Source: Candidatus Eiseniibacteriota bacterium
GTDB taxonomy: Bacteria > Eisenbacteria > RBG-16-71-46 > SZUA-252
Length of the DNA stretch: 11,937 nt
Assembly: GCA_016880395.1 (NCBI GenBank)
Contig: JAEHDN010000107.1
Location: 1-11,937, forward strand
Direction: 5' to 3'
Program-made: the position numbers and the translations under genes
Part shown: piece after piece, positions 1 through 7,113 of the stretch
Numbering within the stretch: the first letter of the stretch is position 1
Layout: every line of letters starts with the position of its first letter
The notes under the pieces: model-generated
The model's input: the letters and a program-made list of their open reading frames with translations, nothing else
Database searches by the model: none
Told to the model about the DNA's origin: nothing

Positions 1-1126
1 CGCCGCGACCGCGCCCGGCCGCGGCCGGATCGGCCGCCGCTCCCGTACCGGGCGCGCCGTTGGCCGACGCGAGACGGGTGCCGGCTTGCGAGCGGAGCTG
101 GTTCCGGATGTCGTCGGGCTTGAGCCCGAGCGAGGCCCCGGTCTCCGCGGCCTCGCGCGGCGTGCGGATCGCGTCGATGGGAACCGCGAGCACGTTGTCC
201 TGCTCCTCCACGAGGATCGTCACCTCGCCGTTCATGCCCGGCATGAGGAGCCCTTCCTCGTTGGAGATCGAGACCAGCACCGGGAACATGGTCACCGATT
301 GATCGACCTGGGCCACAGGCTCGATCTTCTCCACCGACCCACGGAACGTCCGGTCCGGGTAGGCATCCACGACGACGGTTGCCGGCTGGCCCGGCCGCAC
401 GTTGCCGATGTCGGTCTCGTTCACGAGCGCGCGGAGACGGATCTGCTTGAGGTCCGCCATCTTCAAGAGGGTGGTCCCGCCGCTCACGGAGGAGGTGGCG
501 GAGGAGATGACCTGACCCGTGGAGACGGGCTTCTCGATCACGGTCCCCGCCGCGGGGGCCCGAACGGTGGCGTCCTCGAGCCTCTGCCTCGCGATGTCGA
601 GATCGGTGCGCGCGCGCACGAGTGCCGACCGCGCGCTCTCGTAGGTGAGGGTGGCCGTCTCGTGCTCCTGCGCGGTGATCACGCCCTCGGCGAAGAGACC
701 GTCCGATCGCTTGCGCTGGGCCAGGGACACCTGCTCCGACACCTGCGCGGCGCGGAGCGCGGCCTGGCTCTGATCGAACTGGTTCCGCACGTCCCGCTGA
801 TCGATCTGGACGAGGAGCTGCCCCGCCGTGACGTTCGATCCCACGTCCACGGGCATGCGCATGATCTGACCCGACGCCTTCGATTTCACCTCGATGATGT
901 TGATGGGCTCGATCGAGCCGTTCGCATCGACGGTGACCGTGATGTCCTGCCGCTCGACCGCCGCGGTCTGGATCGTGACCTTCGAGGTCTTCTTCCGGTG
1001 GGTGACGAGGAAGATCGCGGCCACCGTCAAGACCGCGACGACGGCGATCATCGCCTCGCGTCCGCCCAAGCGGCGCTTCCGCTTCGGGGCGCGCTCCACG
1101 ACCACGCCCGTCTGGTCCGGGCTCAC
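1..1126 (-). CDS. MacA-like periplasmic adaptor (HlyD/MFP family), 3' end outside window
   Basis: Periplasmic adaptor linking an inner-membrane exporter to an outer-membrane channel. The first 375 codons are visible and the frame is open at the left edge. It has a basic cytoplasmic N-terminus (about residues 11-24), one membrane anchor (26-41), a lipoyl-like half-motif around 80-110 (VKSKASGQI, then DVGSNVTAGQLLVQID), an alpha-hairpin (about 111-190), the second lipoyl half (VRAPAAGTVIEKPVSTGQ) and beta-barrel and membrane-proximal segments. The last 45 or so residues turn Ala/Gly/Pro-rich, like a low-complexity insertion before the C-terminus. The start is GTG at 1126, overlapping the TolC stop as GTGA, so translation is probably coupled. 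The phrase after the anchor (VDANGSIEPINIIEVKSKAS) is closer to MacA-type adaptors of ABC exporters than to AcrA/MdtA types. I infer that an ABC permease/ATPase follows beyond the edge, which cannot be seen here. Confidence 0.88.
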   Translation of the reverse strand, partial: MSPDQTGVVVERAPKRKRRLGGREAMIAVVAVLTVAAIFLVTHRKKTSKVTIQTAAVERQDITVTVDANGSIEPINIIEVKSKASGQIMRMPVDVGSNVTAGQLLVQIDQRDVRNQFDQSQAALRAAQVSEQVSLAQRKRSDGLFAEGVITAQEHETATLTYESARSALVRARTDLDIARQRLEDATVRAPAAGTVIEKPVSTGQVISSATSSVSGGTTLLKMADLKQIRLRALVNETDIGNVRPGQPATVVVDAYPDRTFRGSVEKIEPVAQVDQSVTMFPVLVSISNEEGLLMPGMNGEVTILVEEQDNVLAVPIDAIRTPREAAETGASLGLKPDDIRNQLRSQAGTRLASANGAPGTGAAADPAAAGRGRG

Positions 1127-2481
1127 AGGGCCCGTCCCACGAGCGCCTCGAGCTCCGCCTTGGCGACCCGCTGGTCGTAGCGCGCCCGGATCAGCGCCTG
1201 GCGAGCCTGGTTCAGCTGGGTCTGCGACGCGAGCAGGTCGAGCAAGGTCGATGCCCCGACCTGGTACCTCCGTTCCTGTACGCGAAGGTCCTCCTGCGCG
1301 GTGCTGACCGTGGCGGTCTGCGTGAGGACGCGCTCCTCGGCGCTCCGATAATCGGCGAGCCGCTGGGCGAGGTCCTGGCGCGCCCCGAGCTTCGCGTCCC
1401 GCAGCGTGGCCTCGGCCACGTCCTTCGCGACGTCCGCGCGCACCACGCTCTCCTCGCGCACGAGCTGATCGAAGATGGGCAGGTTGAAGGAGAGCCGAAA
1501 CGCCCCGTTGTAGTTGAAATCGTCGCTCCCGAACGCGAAGGGCCGCTCGGTGCCGCTTCCCGTGTAGTTGTAGCTGGCGCCGACGGTCGGCATGTAGCCC
1601 GTGCGAGCCACCTTCTGCCCCTGCACGGCCACGGCCAGCTCCGCCTCGGCCTGCTGCACGGCGGGGCTCTGCTCCACGAGACGGACGAGCTCGTCCTCCC
1701 CCACGGCGATGGCGACGAGGCTGGTCGAGTCCTCGCCCGCGGCGGTCACCGGCTCGAGCGAGCCGATGACGCGGGTGAGGGATGCGTTCGCGACCAGCAC
1801 GTTGTTCCGCGCCTCGTTGAGCGCGAGCCGTGCGTCGCTGACCTGGATCACCGAGCGGAGCGAGTCCGAGCTGGTCGCGCTCCCCGCGCGCACGCGCAGG
1901 ACCGCGGCCTTGAGCTGCTGCTGGGCCTGCTCGAGCTGAGTCAACGCCGCGGCCTCGGCCTCGCGCCACGCGATCACGTTGAAGTACTGCTGCTTCGCCT
2001 CGAGAACCGCTTCGAACTGCTGCGCGTCCTCGTTCGTCTCCGACGCGTCCTGCTCGGCGTGCGCCTGCTTGAGCTCGAAAAACCTCCGGCCTCCGTCGAA
2101 GAGCTGCAGGCTGCTGCCGATCGTTGTGTTGTAGGACCACGGCGTGGGCGGGAGGACGATCACCTGGCCGTTCTCGATGCGCGTGCGATCCCCCTCCGGG
2201 AGCTGGCGCGTGCCGCCGCCATTGACGCTGAGGGTCGGGACGAAGGCTCCGTAGGCGGACCTCACCTGCGCCGCCGCGTTCCGCGACCGGCCGCGCGCCT
2301 GGACCCGTACGAGCGCGTTCCGGCGAGCGAGGTCGACCGCCTCGGCCAGCGTGATCGGCCGAGGCGACGAGGTCGTCACGAGCGCGGGGTCCTGCGCCTG
2401 GGCCGGCGCCGCCGAGAGAAGCGCCGCGAGCGCGAGGGGCGCACAGAGCGAAAGCGACATGCCGAGCGGGGCGGGCCTCAC
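1123..2481 (-). CDS. TolC-family outer-membrane efflux protein
   Basis: Predicted trimeric outer-membrane channel that completes tripartite efflux or type I secretion. It has 452 residues from GTG at 2481. The N-terminus is a clear Sec signal peptide with probable cleavage after AQA (residue 29). The mature part begins with the OEP-type phrase ITLAEAVDLARRNA and shows the two-fold repeat of the family: long Ala/Gln/Glu-rich helices (about 140-230 and 350-450) and strand segments such as GASYNYTGSG. It ends with LLDLLASQTQLNQARQALIRARYD, typical of the last OEP helix. Length matches the family. The GTG start overlaps the upstream stop as GTGA. An in-frame ATG at 2460 (residue 8) would keep the signal peptide, and neither start has a strong Shine-Dalgarno, so the start is uncertain by 7 residues. 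It lies between two adaptors and could serve both exporters. Confidence 0.93.
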   Translation of the reverse strand: MRPAPLGMSLSLCAPLALAALLSAAPAQAQDPALVTTSSPRPITLAEAVDLARRNALVRVQARGRSRNAAAQVRSAYGAFVPTLSVNGGGTRQLPEGDRTRIENGQVIVLPPTPWSYNTTIGSSLQLFDGGRRFFELKQAHAEQDASETNEDAQQFEAVLEAKQQYFNVIAWREAEAAALTQLEQAQQQLKAAVLRVRAGSATSSDSLRSVIQVSDARLALNEARNNVLVANASLTRVIGSLEPVTAAGEDSTSLVAIAVGEDELVRLVEQSPAVQQAEAELAVAVQGQKVARTGYMPTVGASYNYTGSGTERPFAFGSDDFNYNGAFRLSFNLPIFDQLVREESVVRADVAKDVAEATLRDAKLGARQDLAQRLADYRSAEERVLTQTATVSTAQEDLRVQERRYQVGASTLLDLLASQTQLNQARQALIRARYDQRVAKAELEALVGRAL

Positions 2482-2912
2482 CGGCGCGCCCCGTGGGTGC
2501 GGTGGCGGCGGAGCTCCTCGAGCCGGGCGCGCTGCTCGGGCGTGAGGAGGCTGTCGATCTGGCCTCGCGCGGAATTCATGATCCGGCTCATCGTGGGCTC
2601 CACCTCGGCGCGCGCGGCCTCGAGCTGCTTCGCCCGCCGTGTCAGGATCGAGTCGACCGCGGCCCGCTGCTCCGCGGAGAGTCCCAGGCGATCGGACACC
2701 CGTGCCCAGTGGCGCCGCTGATCCCGCTCCGGGAGCGCCCAGACAGGCACGCCGTCGCGAACCCGCCGGCCCTCGTGACCGCGGCGATCGCGGATGCGCT
2801 CGAGCGCGACGCCGGCCACCACGCCGATGACGAACAGGCCGAGGAGCAGGAGCACGGCCGCGACCCTGGGCGGGACGCGCCCCGGCGCGCCGGCGGCTGG
2901 CGTTCCGTTCAC
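2478..2912 (-). CDS. Membrane-anchored Spy/CpxP/CnrX-like periplasmic sensor or chaperone
   Basis: A 144-residue protein with a short cytoplasmic N-terminus, one hydrophobic anchor (about 17-37) and a helical, charged periplasmic domain. The domain carries two LTxxQ-like motifs, LGLSAEQR (77-84) and LLTPEQRARLEEL (122-134), separated by a long Arg/Glu/Ala helix. That pattern is the hallmark of the Spy/CpxP and CnrX (periplasmic heavy-metal sensor) fold, an all-alpha periplasmic hairpin that senses metals or misfolded proteins, or acts as a chaperone. The visible domain has no Cys; His residues occur near 46, 68, 137 and 140, so metal binding is possible but not shown. The GTG start overlaps the preceding stop as GTGA and has a strong Shine-Dalgarno 9 nt upstream. 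Its place directly after sigma and anti-sigma genes suggests that it feeds signal into that module, by analogy with CnrX in CnrYXH. The role is inferred. Confidence 0.8.
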   Translation of the reverse strand: MNGTPAAGAPGRVPPRVAAVLLLLGLFVIGVVAGVALERIRDRRGHEGRRVRDGVPVWALPERDQRRHWARVSDRLGLSAEQRAAVDSILTRRAKQLEAARAEVEPTMSRIMNSARGQIDSLLTPEQRARLEELRRHRTHGARR

Positions 2913-3304
2913 GGTCCGTTCCCTCCTGCCTCGCCCACCCAGATGTCGTCCGTCGGGTTCACGATCGCCCGTACGACGTCGCCCTCAGCCGCCTCGCCGG
3001 CGACTACGAGCGCGAGGCCGGACCGCGCGCTCGGCTCCTGCGATGCCGGCCGGGCGTGCCAGGGCTGGACGAGGGCCAGCGCGAGCGCGGCAGCGGCCGC
3101 GACCGGAAGCGCCGCCTTCCACCATTCGCCGATCGCGTCCATGAGGGTCCGCGGGACGCGGCGGCGGCGCGCGAGCGCCTCGCGGGCGCGGATCCGGATC
3201 GCGTCCTGGATGCGAATCTCTTCCACCTCGGTGAGGAGCGATCCTCCCTCGAGACGCCGCAGCGCCGCGGCGAGGTGGAGATCGCGCTCGGGTTCCACGT
3301 TCAT
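2909..3304 (-). CDS. Small single-TM protein, probable anti-sigma factor
   Basis: A 131-residue protein not recognised by sequence alone. It has a helical, strongly charged N-terminal half (1-62), an Ala/Leu transmembrane segment (about 63-80) and a periplasmic tail of about 50 residues. This topology, and its place directly after an ECF sigma gene, are typical of anti-sigma factors. It has no Cys and no HxxxCxxC, so it is not a zinc-binding (ZAS) anti-sigma; the class is unclear. The start chosen is ATG at 3304, which overlaps the sigma stop as ATGA and has AGAAGGAG 8 nt upstream. An in-frame GTG at 3313 abuts that Shine-Dalgarno and is therefore unlikely. The stop overlaps the Spy-like gene as GTGA. 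An uncharacterised membrane protein of the operon with another role remains possible. Confidence 0.7.
   Translation of the reverse strand: MNVEPERDLHLAAALRRLEGGSLLTEVEEIRIQDAIRIRAREALARRRRVPRTLMDAIGEWWKAALPVAAAAALALALVQPWHARPASQEPSARSGLALVVAGEAAEGDVVRAIVNPTDDIWVGEAGGNGP
2922..2927 (-). promoter_or_regulatory. Shine-Dalgarno for the Spy-like gene
   Basis: Perfect AGGAGG on the minus strand, 9 nt upstream of GTG at 2912, within the end of the anti-sigma-like gene. It supports the GTG start even though the frame has no ATG there. Confidence 0.7.
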
Positions 3305-3888
3305 GGCTTCCACTCCTTCTCGATCGGCGCGAGCGCGCGGCGCAGCCGCTCACGCGCTTGATGCAGATGCCACCGCACCGTTCCGTCCGACATGCCGAGC
3401 ATGGAGCCGATCTCCACGCTCGTGAATCCTTCCAGGTCGAAGAGCCTCACGATGAGCTGCTGCCGTTCGGTCAGCTCCAGCATGGCGCGCGCCAGCCGCT
3501 CGCGCTCCTCTGCCTTTGCGGCGGCCACGTCCGGCTCGTCGCCGAGGGCCGGAGTCGAGTCCGGAACCGCCTCGGTGTGCCGGAGCGCGCGCGACTGGCG
3601 CGCGTTGATCGCGCGATTCATCGCGATCCGGTGGAGCCAGGGGGCGAACGGTCGGGCCGGGTCGTAGCTGTCGATCTTCTCCAGCACCGCCAGGAAGACC
3701 TCCTGCGTCACGTCCTCGGCGTCCTCGCGCTGGCCCAGGACCCGGTAGGTGATCGCGAAGACGCGCCCCAGATGAAGCCGCACCAGCTCGTCGAAAGCCG
3801 CCGCCTCGCCCGCGCGCACGCGTGCCAGGAGTAAGGCTTCGCCAGCCTGGTCCTCGTCCCCCACGCCACCCTCCGGGCGGTCGCCCAT
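3301..3888 (-). CDS. ECF-family RNA polymerase sigma factor
   Basis: Extracytoplasmic-function sigma factor that directs RNA polymerase to a small set of promoters. With the ATG at 3888 it has 195 residues. Region 2 spans about 31-101 and includes GQREDAEDVTQEVFLAVLE and WLHRIAMNRAIN. A linker follows, then region 4 (about 133-185) with LTERQQLIVRLFDLEGFTSVEIG and a helix-turn-helix ending GTVRWHLHQARERLRRAL. There is no C-terminal extension. The frame stays open up to a TTG at 3975, but a promoter-like motif at 3921-3952 would lie inside that longer form, and family length favours 3888. A GTG at 3864 with GGAGGG just upstream (187 residues) is a serious alternative. The stop overlaps the probable anti-sigma gene as ATGA. 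Likely targets, inferred from the shared motif, are its own operon and the upstream RND pump genes. Confidence 0.92.
   Translation of the reverse strand: MGDRPEGGVGDEDQAGEALLLARVRAGEAAAFDELVRLHLGRVFAITYRVLGQREDAEDVTQEVFLAVLEKIDSYDPARPFAPWLHRIAMNRAINARQSRALRHTEAVPDSTPALGDEPDVAAAKAEERERLARAMLELTERQQLIVRLFDLEGFTSVEIGSMLGMSDGTVRWHLHQARERLRRALAPIEKEWKP
3313..3320 (-). promoter_or_regulatory. Shine-Dalgarno deciding the start of the anti-sigma-like gene
   Basis: AGAAGGAG on the minus strand, inside the end of the sigma gene. It is 8 nt from the ATG at 3304 and leaves no spacer before the GTG at 3313, so it supports the ATG. Confidence 0.7.
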
Positions 3889-3920
3889 GGCCTCGACGCC
3901 GCGGATCCGGGGTCGAACGG

Positions 3921-3952
3921 GATACAGCCGGGACCCGTCCTCCGTTGGCCCG
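3921..3952 (-). promoter_or_regulatory. Putative ECF promoter before the sigma gene (motif copy 2)
   Basis: The minus strand reads CGGGCCAAC (3952-3944), 15 nt, then GCTGTATC (3928-3921). The same two blocks with the same spacing occur at 8277-8308. Counted as CCAAC to TGTATC the spacer is 17 nt, as in ECF promoters whose -35 element contains an AAC core. Transcription would start near 3914, about 26 nt before the ATG at 3888, a normal leader. It fits autoregulation by the ECF sigma encoded just downstream. Binding is inferred, not shown; a different regulator could own the motif. Confidence 0.5.
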
Positions 3953-3987
3953 CCCCGCGGCGCGGCGTCCGACAACGCGGGGCTCGC

Positions 3988-6900
3988 TTACGAGGATACC
4001 GGTAGCGCGGCGCCTTCTTCGAGGGCCGGGGCGGGCGCTTCCGCGCTCCGGCTGCGGCTCAGGCGGCGCGTGAAGGCGTCGAGGTAGGTGTAGATCACGG
4101 GCGTGACGTAGAGGGTCACGAGCTGGGAGAAGGCGAGGCCGCCCACGACGGCGAGGCCGAGCGGTCGTCGCGCCTCGGAGCCGGTGCCGAGCCCGACCGC
4201 GATCGGCAGGGTGCCCATGAGAGCGGCCATCGTGGTCATCATGATCGGGCGGAATCGCACCCGGCACGCCTCGATGATGGCCTCGCGCGGGGGCTTCCCT
4301 TCGTTCCGCTCCGCGTCGAGCGCGAAGTCGATCATCATGATCGCATTCTTCTTCACCAGCCCGATGAGCAGGATGATGCCGACGAACGCGTAGATGCTGA
4401 GCTCGGTCCGGAAGATCACGAGCGTGAGGAGCGCGCCGAAGCTCGCGAACGGGAGCCCCGAGAGAATCGTGATCGGGTGGATGAAGCTCTCGTAGAGGAT
4501 CCCGAGCACCAGGTAGATCACGAACACCGCGAGCACGAGCAGGATCAGGAGGCCCTGCTGGCTCGACTGGAACACCTGGGCCGTTCCCGAGAAGCTTCCG
4601 GTGACGGTTGCGGGGAGGCTCTCGCGCGCCACCCGCTCCACCGACTCGACCGCGGTGCCGAGTGACGTGCCTGGCCTCAGGTTGAACGAGACGGTCACGG
4701 CCGGGACCTGGCCCATGTGGTTCACGCTCAGAGGTCCGACCCCCGGCTCGATCCGGGCCACCGCGCCGAGCGGCACGAGCGAGCCGCTCTTCGAGCCGAC
4801 GTAGAGACTCTGCAGCGCCGTGAGATCTCGCTGGTATTCGGGCAGGAGCTCCATGATGACCCAGTACTGGTCGCTCGACGTGAAGATGGTGGAGACCTGC
4901 CGCGACCCGTAGGCGTCGTAGAGCGCTTCCTCGATCTGCTGCGCGGTCACGCCCAGGGACGAGGCCCGGTCCCGGTCGATGGCGACGTTCACCTGGGGAT
5001 TCGAGATCTGGAGATCGCTCGTGACGTCCTGGATGCCGGGCAAGTCTTGAAGCTTCGCGGTCAGCGCATGGGCCGCCCCGTAGAGATCCTCGAGATCGCC
5101 GCTCTGGAGCGTGTACTGGTACTGGCTCTTCGAGAACCGCCCTCCGACGTTGATGACCGGCGGGTTCTGCAGGAAGACGCGGATTCCCGGCACCTGGGAG
5201 ACCTTGGGCTGGAGCTCGCGGATGACCTCGTCCGCCGACTTGTCGCGCTCCTGGCGCGGCTTCAGCTTGATGATGAAGCGCCCCTGGTTGGACCCGGACA
5301 CTCCCCCTCCGGAGGCCACGGAGGAGCTGAAGATCTCGATGTTCGGATCCCGCGCGACGATCGCCGCGACCGCCTTCTGCTTCTCGACCATCGCCTGGAA
5401 CGAGGTGCCCTCGGCCGACTCCGTGCTCGCGATGATGCGTCCCGTGTCCTCGCTCGGGATGAACCCTTTCGGGGCGAGATGGAAGAGGACGATGGTGCCC
5501 AGGAGAATGGCGCACGAGAAGACAAGGGTGACGCGGCGGTGATCCATGACCCACCCGAGCGATCGGTCGTAGGCGCGGAACACCCGGTCGTAGAGATCCT
5601 CGATGGCCCGGTACGCGCGTCCATGCTGCTGCCCCTGGTCCAGCTTGAGGAACCGGCCGCAGAGCATCGGCGTGAGCGTGAGCGACACGAATCCCGAGAC
5701 GAGGATCGCGGCGCTGATGGTCACGGCGAACTCGTGGAAAAGCCGGCCCAGGATCCCTCCCAGGAGGAGGACCGGGATGAACACGGCCACGAGCGAGAGC
5801 GTCATCGAGAGGATGGTGAAGCCGATCTCGCGCGATCCCTCGAGGGCCGCCTGGAGCGGCGGCTTTCCCTGCTCGAGGTGGCGGTGGATGTTCTCGAGCA
5901 TCACGATCGCGTCGTCCACGACGAAGCCCACCGACAGCGTGAGCGCCATGAGCGAGAGATTGTCCAGGCTGTAGCCCAGGAGATGCATGAGCGCGAACGT
6001 CCCGACCAGGGAGAGCGGGAGCGAGAGGCTCGGGATCACGGTGGCCGGCAAATTCCTCAGGAAGAGGAAGATCACGAGCACGACCAGCGCGAGCGTCAGG
6101 AGGAGTGTGAACTTCACGTCGCGCACCGAATGGCGGATTCCCTCCGAGCGGTCGAAGAGCTCGTGCACCCCGACCGAAGCCGGGAGCTGGGGCCGGAGGC
6201 GGTCCAGCATCCGGTGGACCCCGGCCGCGACTTCGACGGTGTTCGTTCCCGGCTGACGCTGGATGGCGAGGGTGATGTTGCGCCGCCCGCCGAACCAGCT
6301 CGCGACCCGGTTGTTCTGGACGTCGTCCTTCACCTCCCCCAGATCCCTGAGGCGCACGGGCGCGCCGTCCCGGATTGCGACGATGACGTTCGCGAACTCG
6401 GCGGCGCTCTGGAGCTGCCCCCCGGCCATCACCGTCGCGGTGCGGCTCGGCCCCCAGAGGATGCCGGTCGGGAGGTTCACGTTCGCGGCGTCGATGGCGT
6501 CGGTCACGTCCCCGATCGGAATGCCGCGCGAGGCGAGGGCGCGCGGATCGAGCTGGATGCGGACCGCATATTTCTGGGCCCCGAACACGGAGACCTGCGC
6601 CACCCCCTTCACCGTCGAGAGCCGCTGCGCGATCACGCTCTCGGCGTAGTCGTCGAGCTGCGAGAGGGAGAGCATCTCCGACGTGAGGGCCAGAAAGAGG
6701 ATCGGCTGATCGGCCGGATTCACCTTCTGGTAGGAGGGGGGCGTGATGCCGGTCGGGAGGGAGCGGAGCGTCTTCGCGATGGCCGCTTGCACGTCCTGCG
6801 CGGCGGCGTCGATGTCACGGTCGAGGGTGAACTGGAGGGTGATCGAGGTGGATCCCTGGGTGCTCGCGGAGGTCATCGCATCGATCCCGGCGATGGTGGT

Positions 6901-7113
6901 GAACTGCTTCTCGAGCGGCGTCGCGACCGCCGAGGCCATCGTCTCGGGGCTCGCGCCGGGCAGGTTCGCGTTCACCGAGATGACCGGGTAGTCCACGTTC
7001 GGGAGATCGCTCACTGGGAGCTGGGTGTAGCCGACAATGCCAAAGATCAGGATGCCCAGCATGACGAGGGTGGTCATGACGGGGCGCTGGATGAAGATCG
7101 ACGAGAGGTTCAT
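3988..7113 (-). CDS. MdtB/MdtC-type RND multidrug efflux pump (HAE1 family)
   Basis: Proton-driven inner-membrane pump that works with a periplasmic adaptor and a TolC channel. The ATG at 7113 overlaps the adaptor stop as ATGA. The 1041 residues match the family (about 1040). TM1 is at 10-30, followed by the porter-domain phrase LPGASPETMASAVATPLEKQ (50-69). The proton-relay aspartates lie in TM4 as GFVVDDAIVMLENI (D400, D401), and the TM10 lysine in LLIGLVKKNAIMMIDFA (K921/K922). A second porter domain runs from about 560 to 850, with PLSVNH and GSFSGTAQVFQ, and RFRPIMMTT is near 953. Phrases such as SQYQYTL and STIF are close to E. coli MdtC as I recall it. E. coli uses an MdtB/MdtC heterotrimer; only one pump gene is present here, so it probably forms a homotrimer. 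The frame stays open well upstream of 7113, but that stretch is the adaptor gene in another frame, not a fusion. Substrate is unknown. Confidence 0.96.
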   Translation of the reverse strand: MNLSSIFIQRPVMTTLVMLGILIFGIVGYTQLPVSDLPNVDYPVISVNANLPGASPETMASAVATPLEKQFTTIAGIDAMTSASTQGSTSITLQFTLDRDIDAAAQDVQAAIAKTLRSLPTGITPPSYQKVNPADQPILFLALTSEMLSLSQLDDYAESVIAQRLSTVKGVAQVSVFGAQKYAVRIQLDPRALASRGIPIGDVTDAIDAANVNLPTGILWGPSRTATVMAGGQLQSAAEFANVIVAIRDGAPVRLRDLGEVKDDVQNNRVASWFGGRRNITLAIQRQPGTNTVEVAAGVHRMLDRLRPQLPASVGVHELFDRSEGIRHSVRDVKFTLLLTLALVVLVIFLFLRNLPATVIPSLSLPLSLVGTFALMHLLGYSLDNLSLMALTLSVGFVVDDAIVMLENIHRHLEQGKPPLQAALEGSREIGFTILSMTLSLVAVFIPVLLLGGILGRLFHEFAVTISAAILVSGFVSLTLTPMLCGRFLKLDQGQQHGRAYRAIEDLYDRVFRAYDRSLGWVMDHRRVTLVFSCAILLGTIVLFHLAPKGFIPSEDTGRIIASTESAEGTSFQAMVEKQKAVAAIVARDPNIEIFSSSVASGGGVSGSNQGRFIIKLKPRQERDKSADEVIRELQPKVSQVPGIRVFLQNPPVINVGGRFSKSQYQYTLQSGDLEDLYGAAHALTAKLQDLPGIQDVTSDLQISNPQVNVAIDRDRASSLGVTAQQIEEALYDAYGSRQVSTIFTSSDQYWVIMELLPEYQRDLTALQSLYVGSKSGSLVPLGAVARIEPGVGPLSVNHMGQVPAVTVSFNLRPGTSLGTAVESVERVARESLPATVTGSFSGTAQVFQSSQQGLLILLVLAVFVIYLVLGILYESFIHPITILSGLPFASFGALLTLVIFRTELSIYAFVGIILLIGLVKKNAIMMIDFALDAERNEGKPPREAIIEACRVRFRPIMMTTMAALMGTLPIAVGLGTGSEARRPLGLAVVGGLAFSQLVTLYVTPVIYTYLDAFTRRLSRSRSAEAPAPALEEGAALPVSS

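Noticed and set aside
86..1180. A 364-residue open frame on the plus strand
   Set aside because: It is antisense to the MacA-like adaptor, with the same His/Arg/Asp-rich shadow composition. The minus-strand adaptor has clear lipoyl and hairpin domains.
3889..3975. TTG start giving a 224-residue sigma factor
   Set aside because: The extra 29 residues are low-complexity, no ribosome site precedes the TTG and the promoter-like motif at 3921-3952 would be inside the gene.
3350..5554. A 734-residue minus-strand frame spanning the pump and sigma genes
   Set aside because: Arg/Gly/Pro-rich read-through of the RND and sigma genes in another frame; no recognisable domain.
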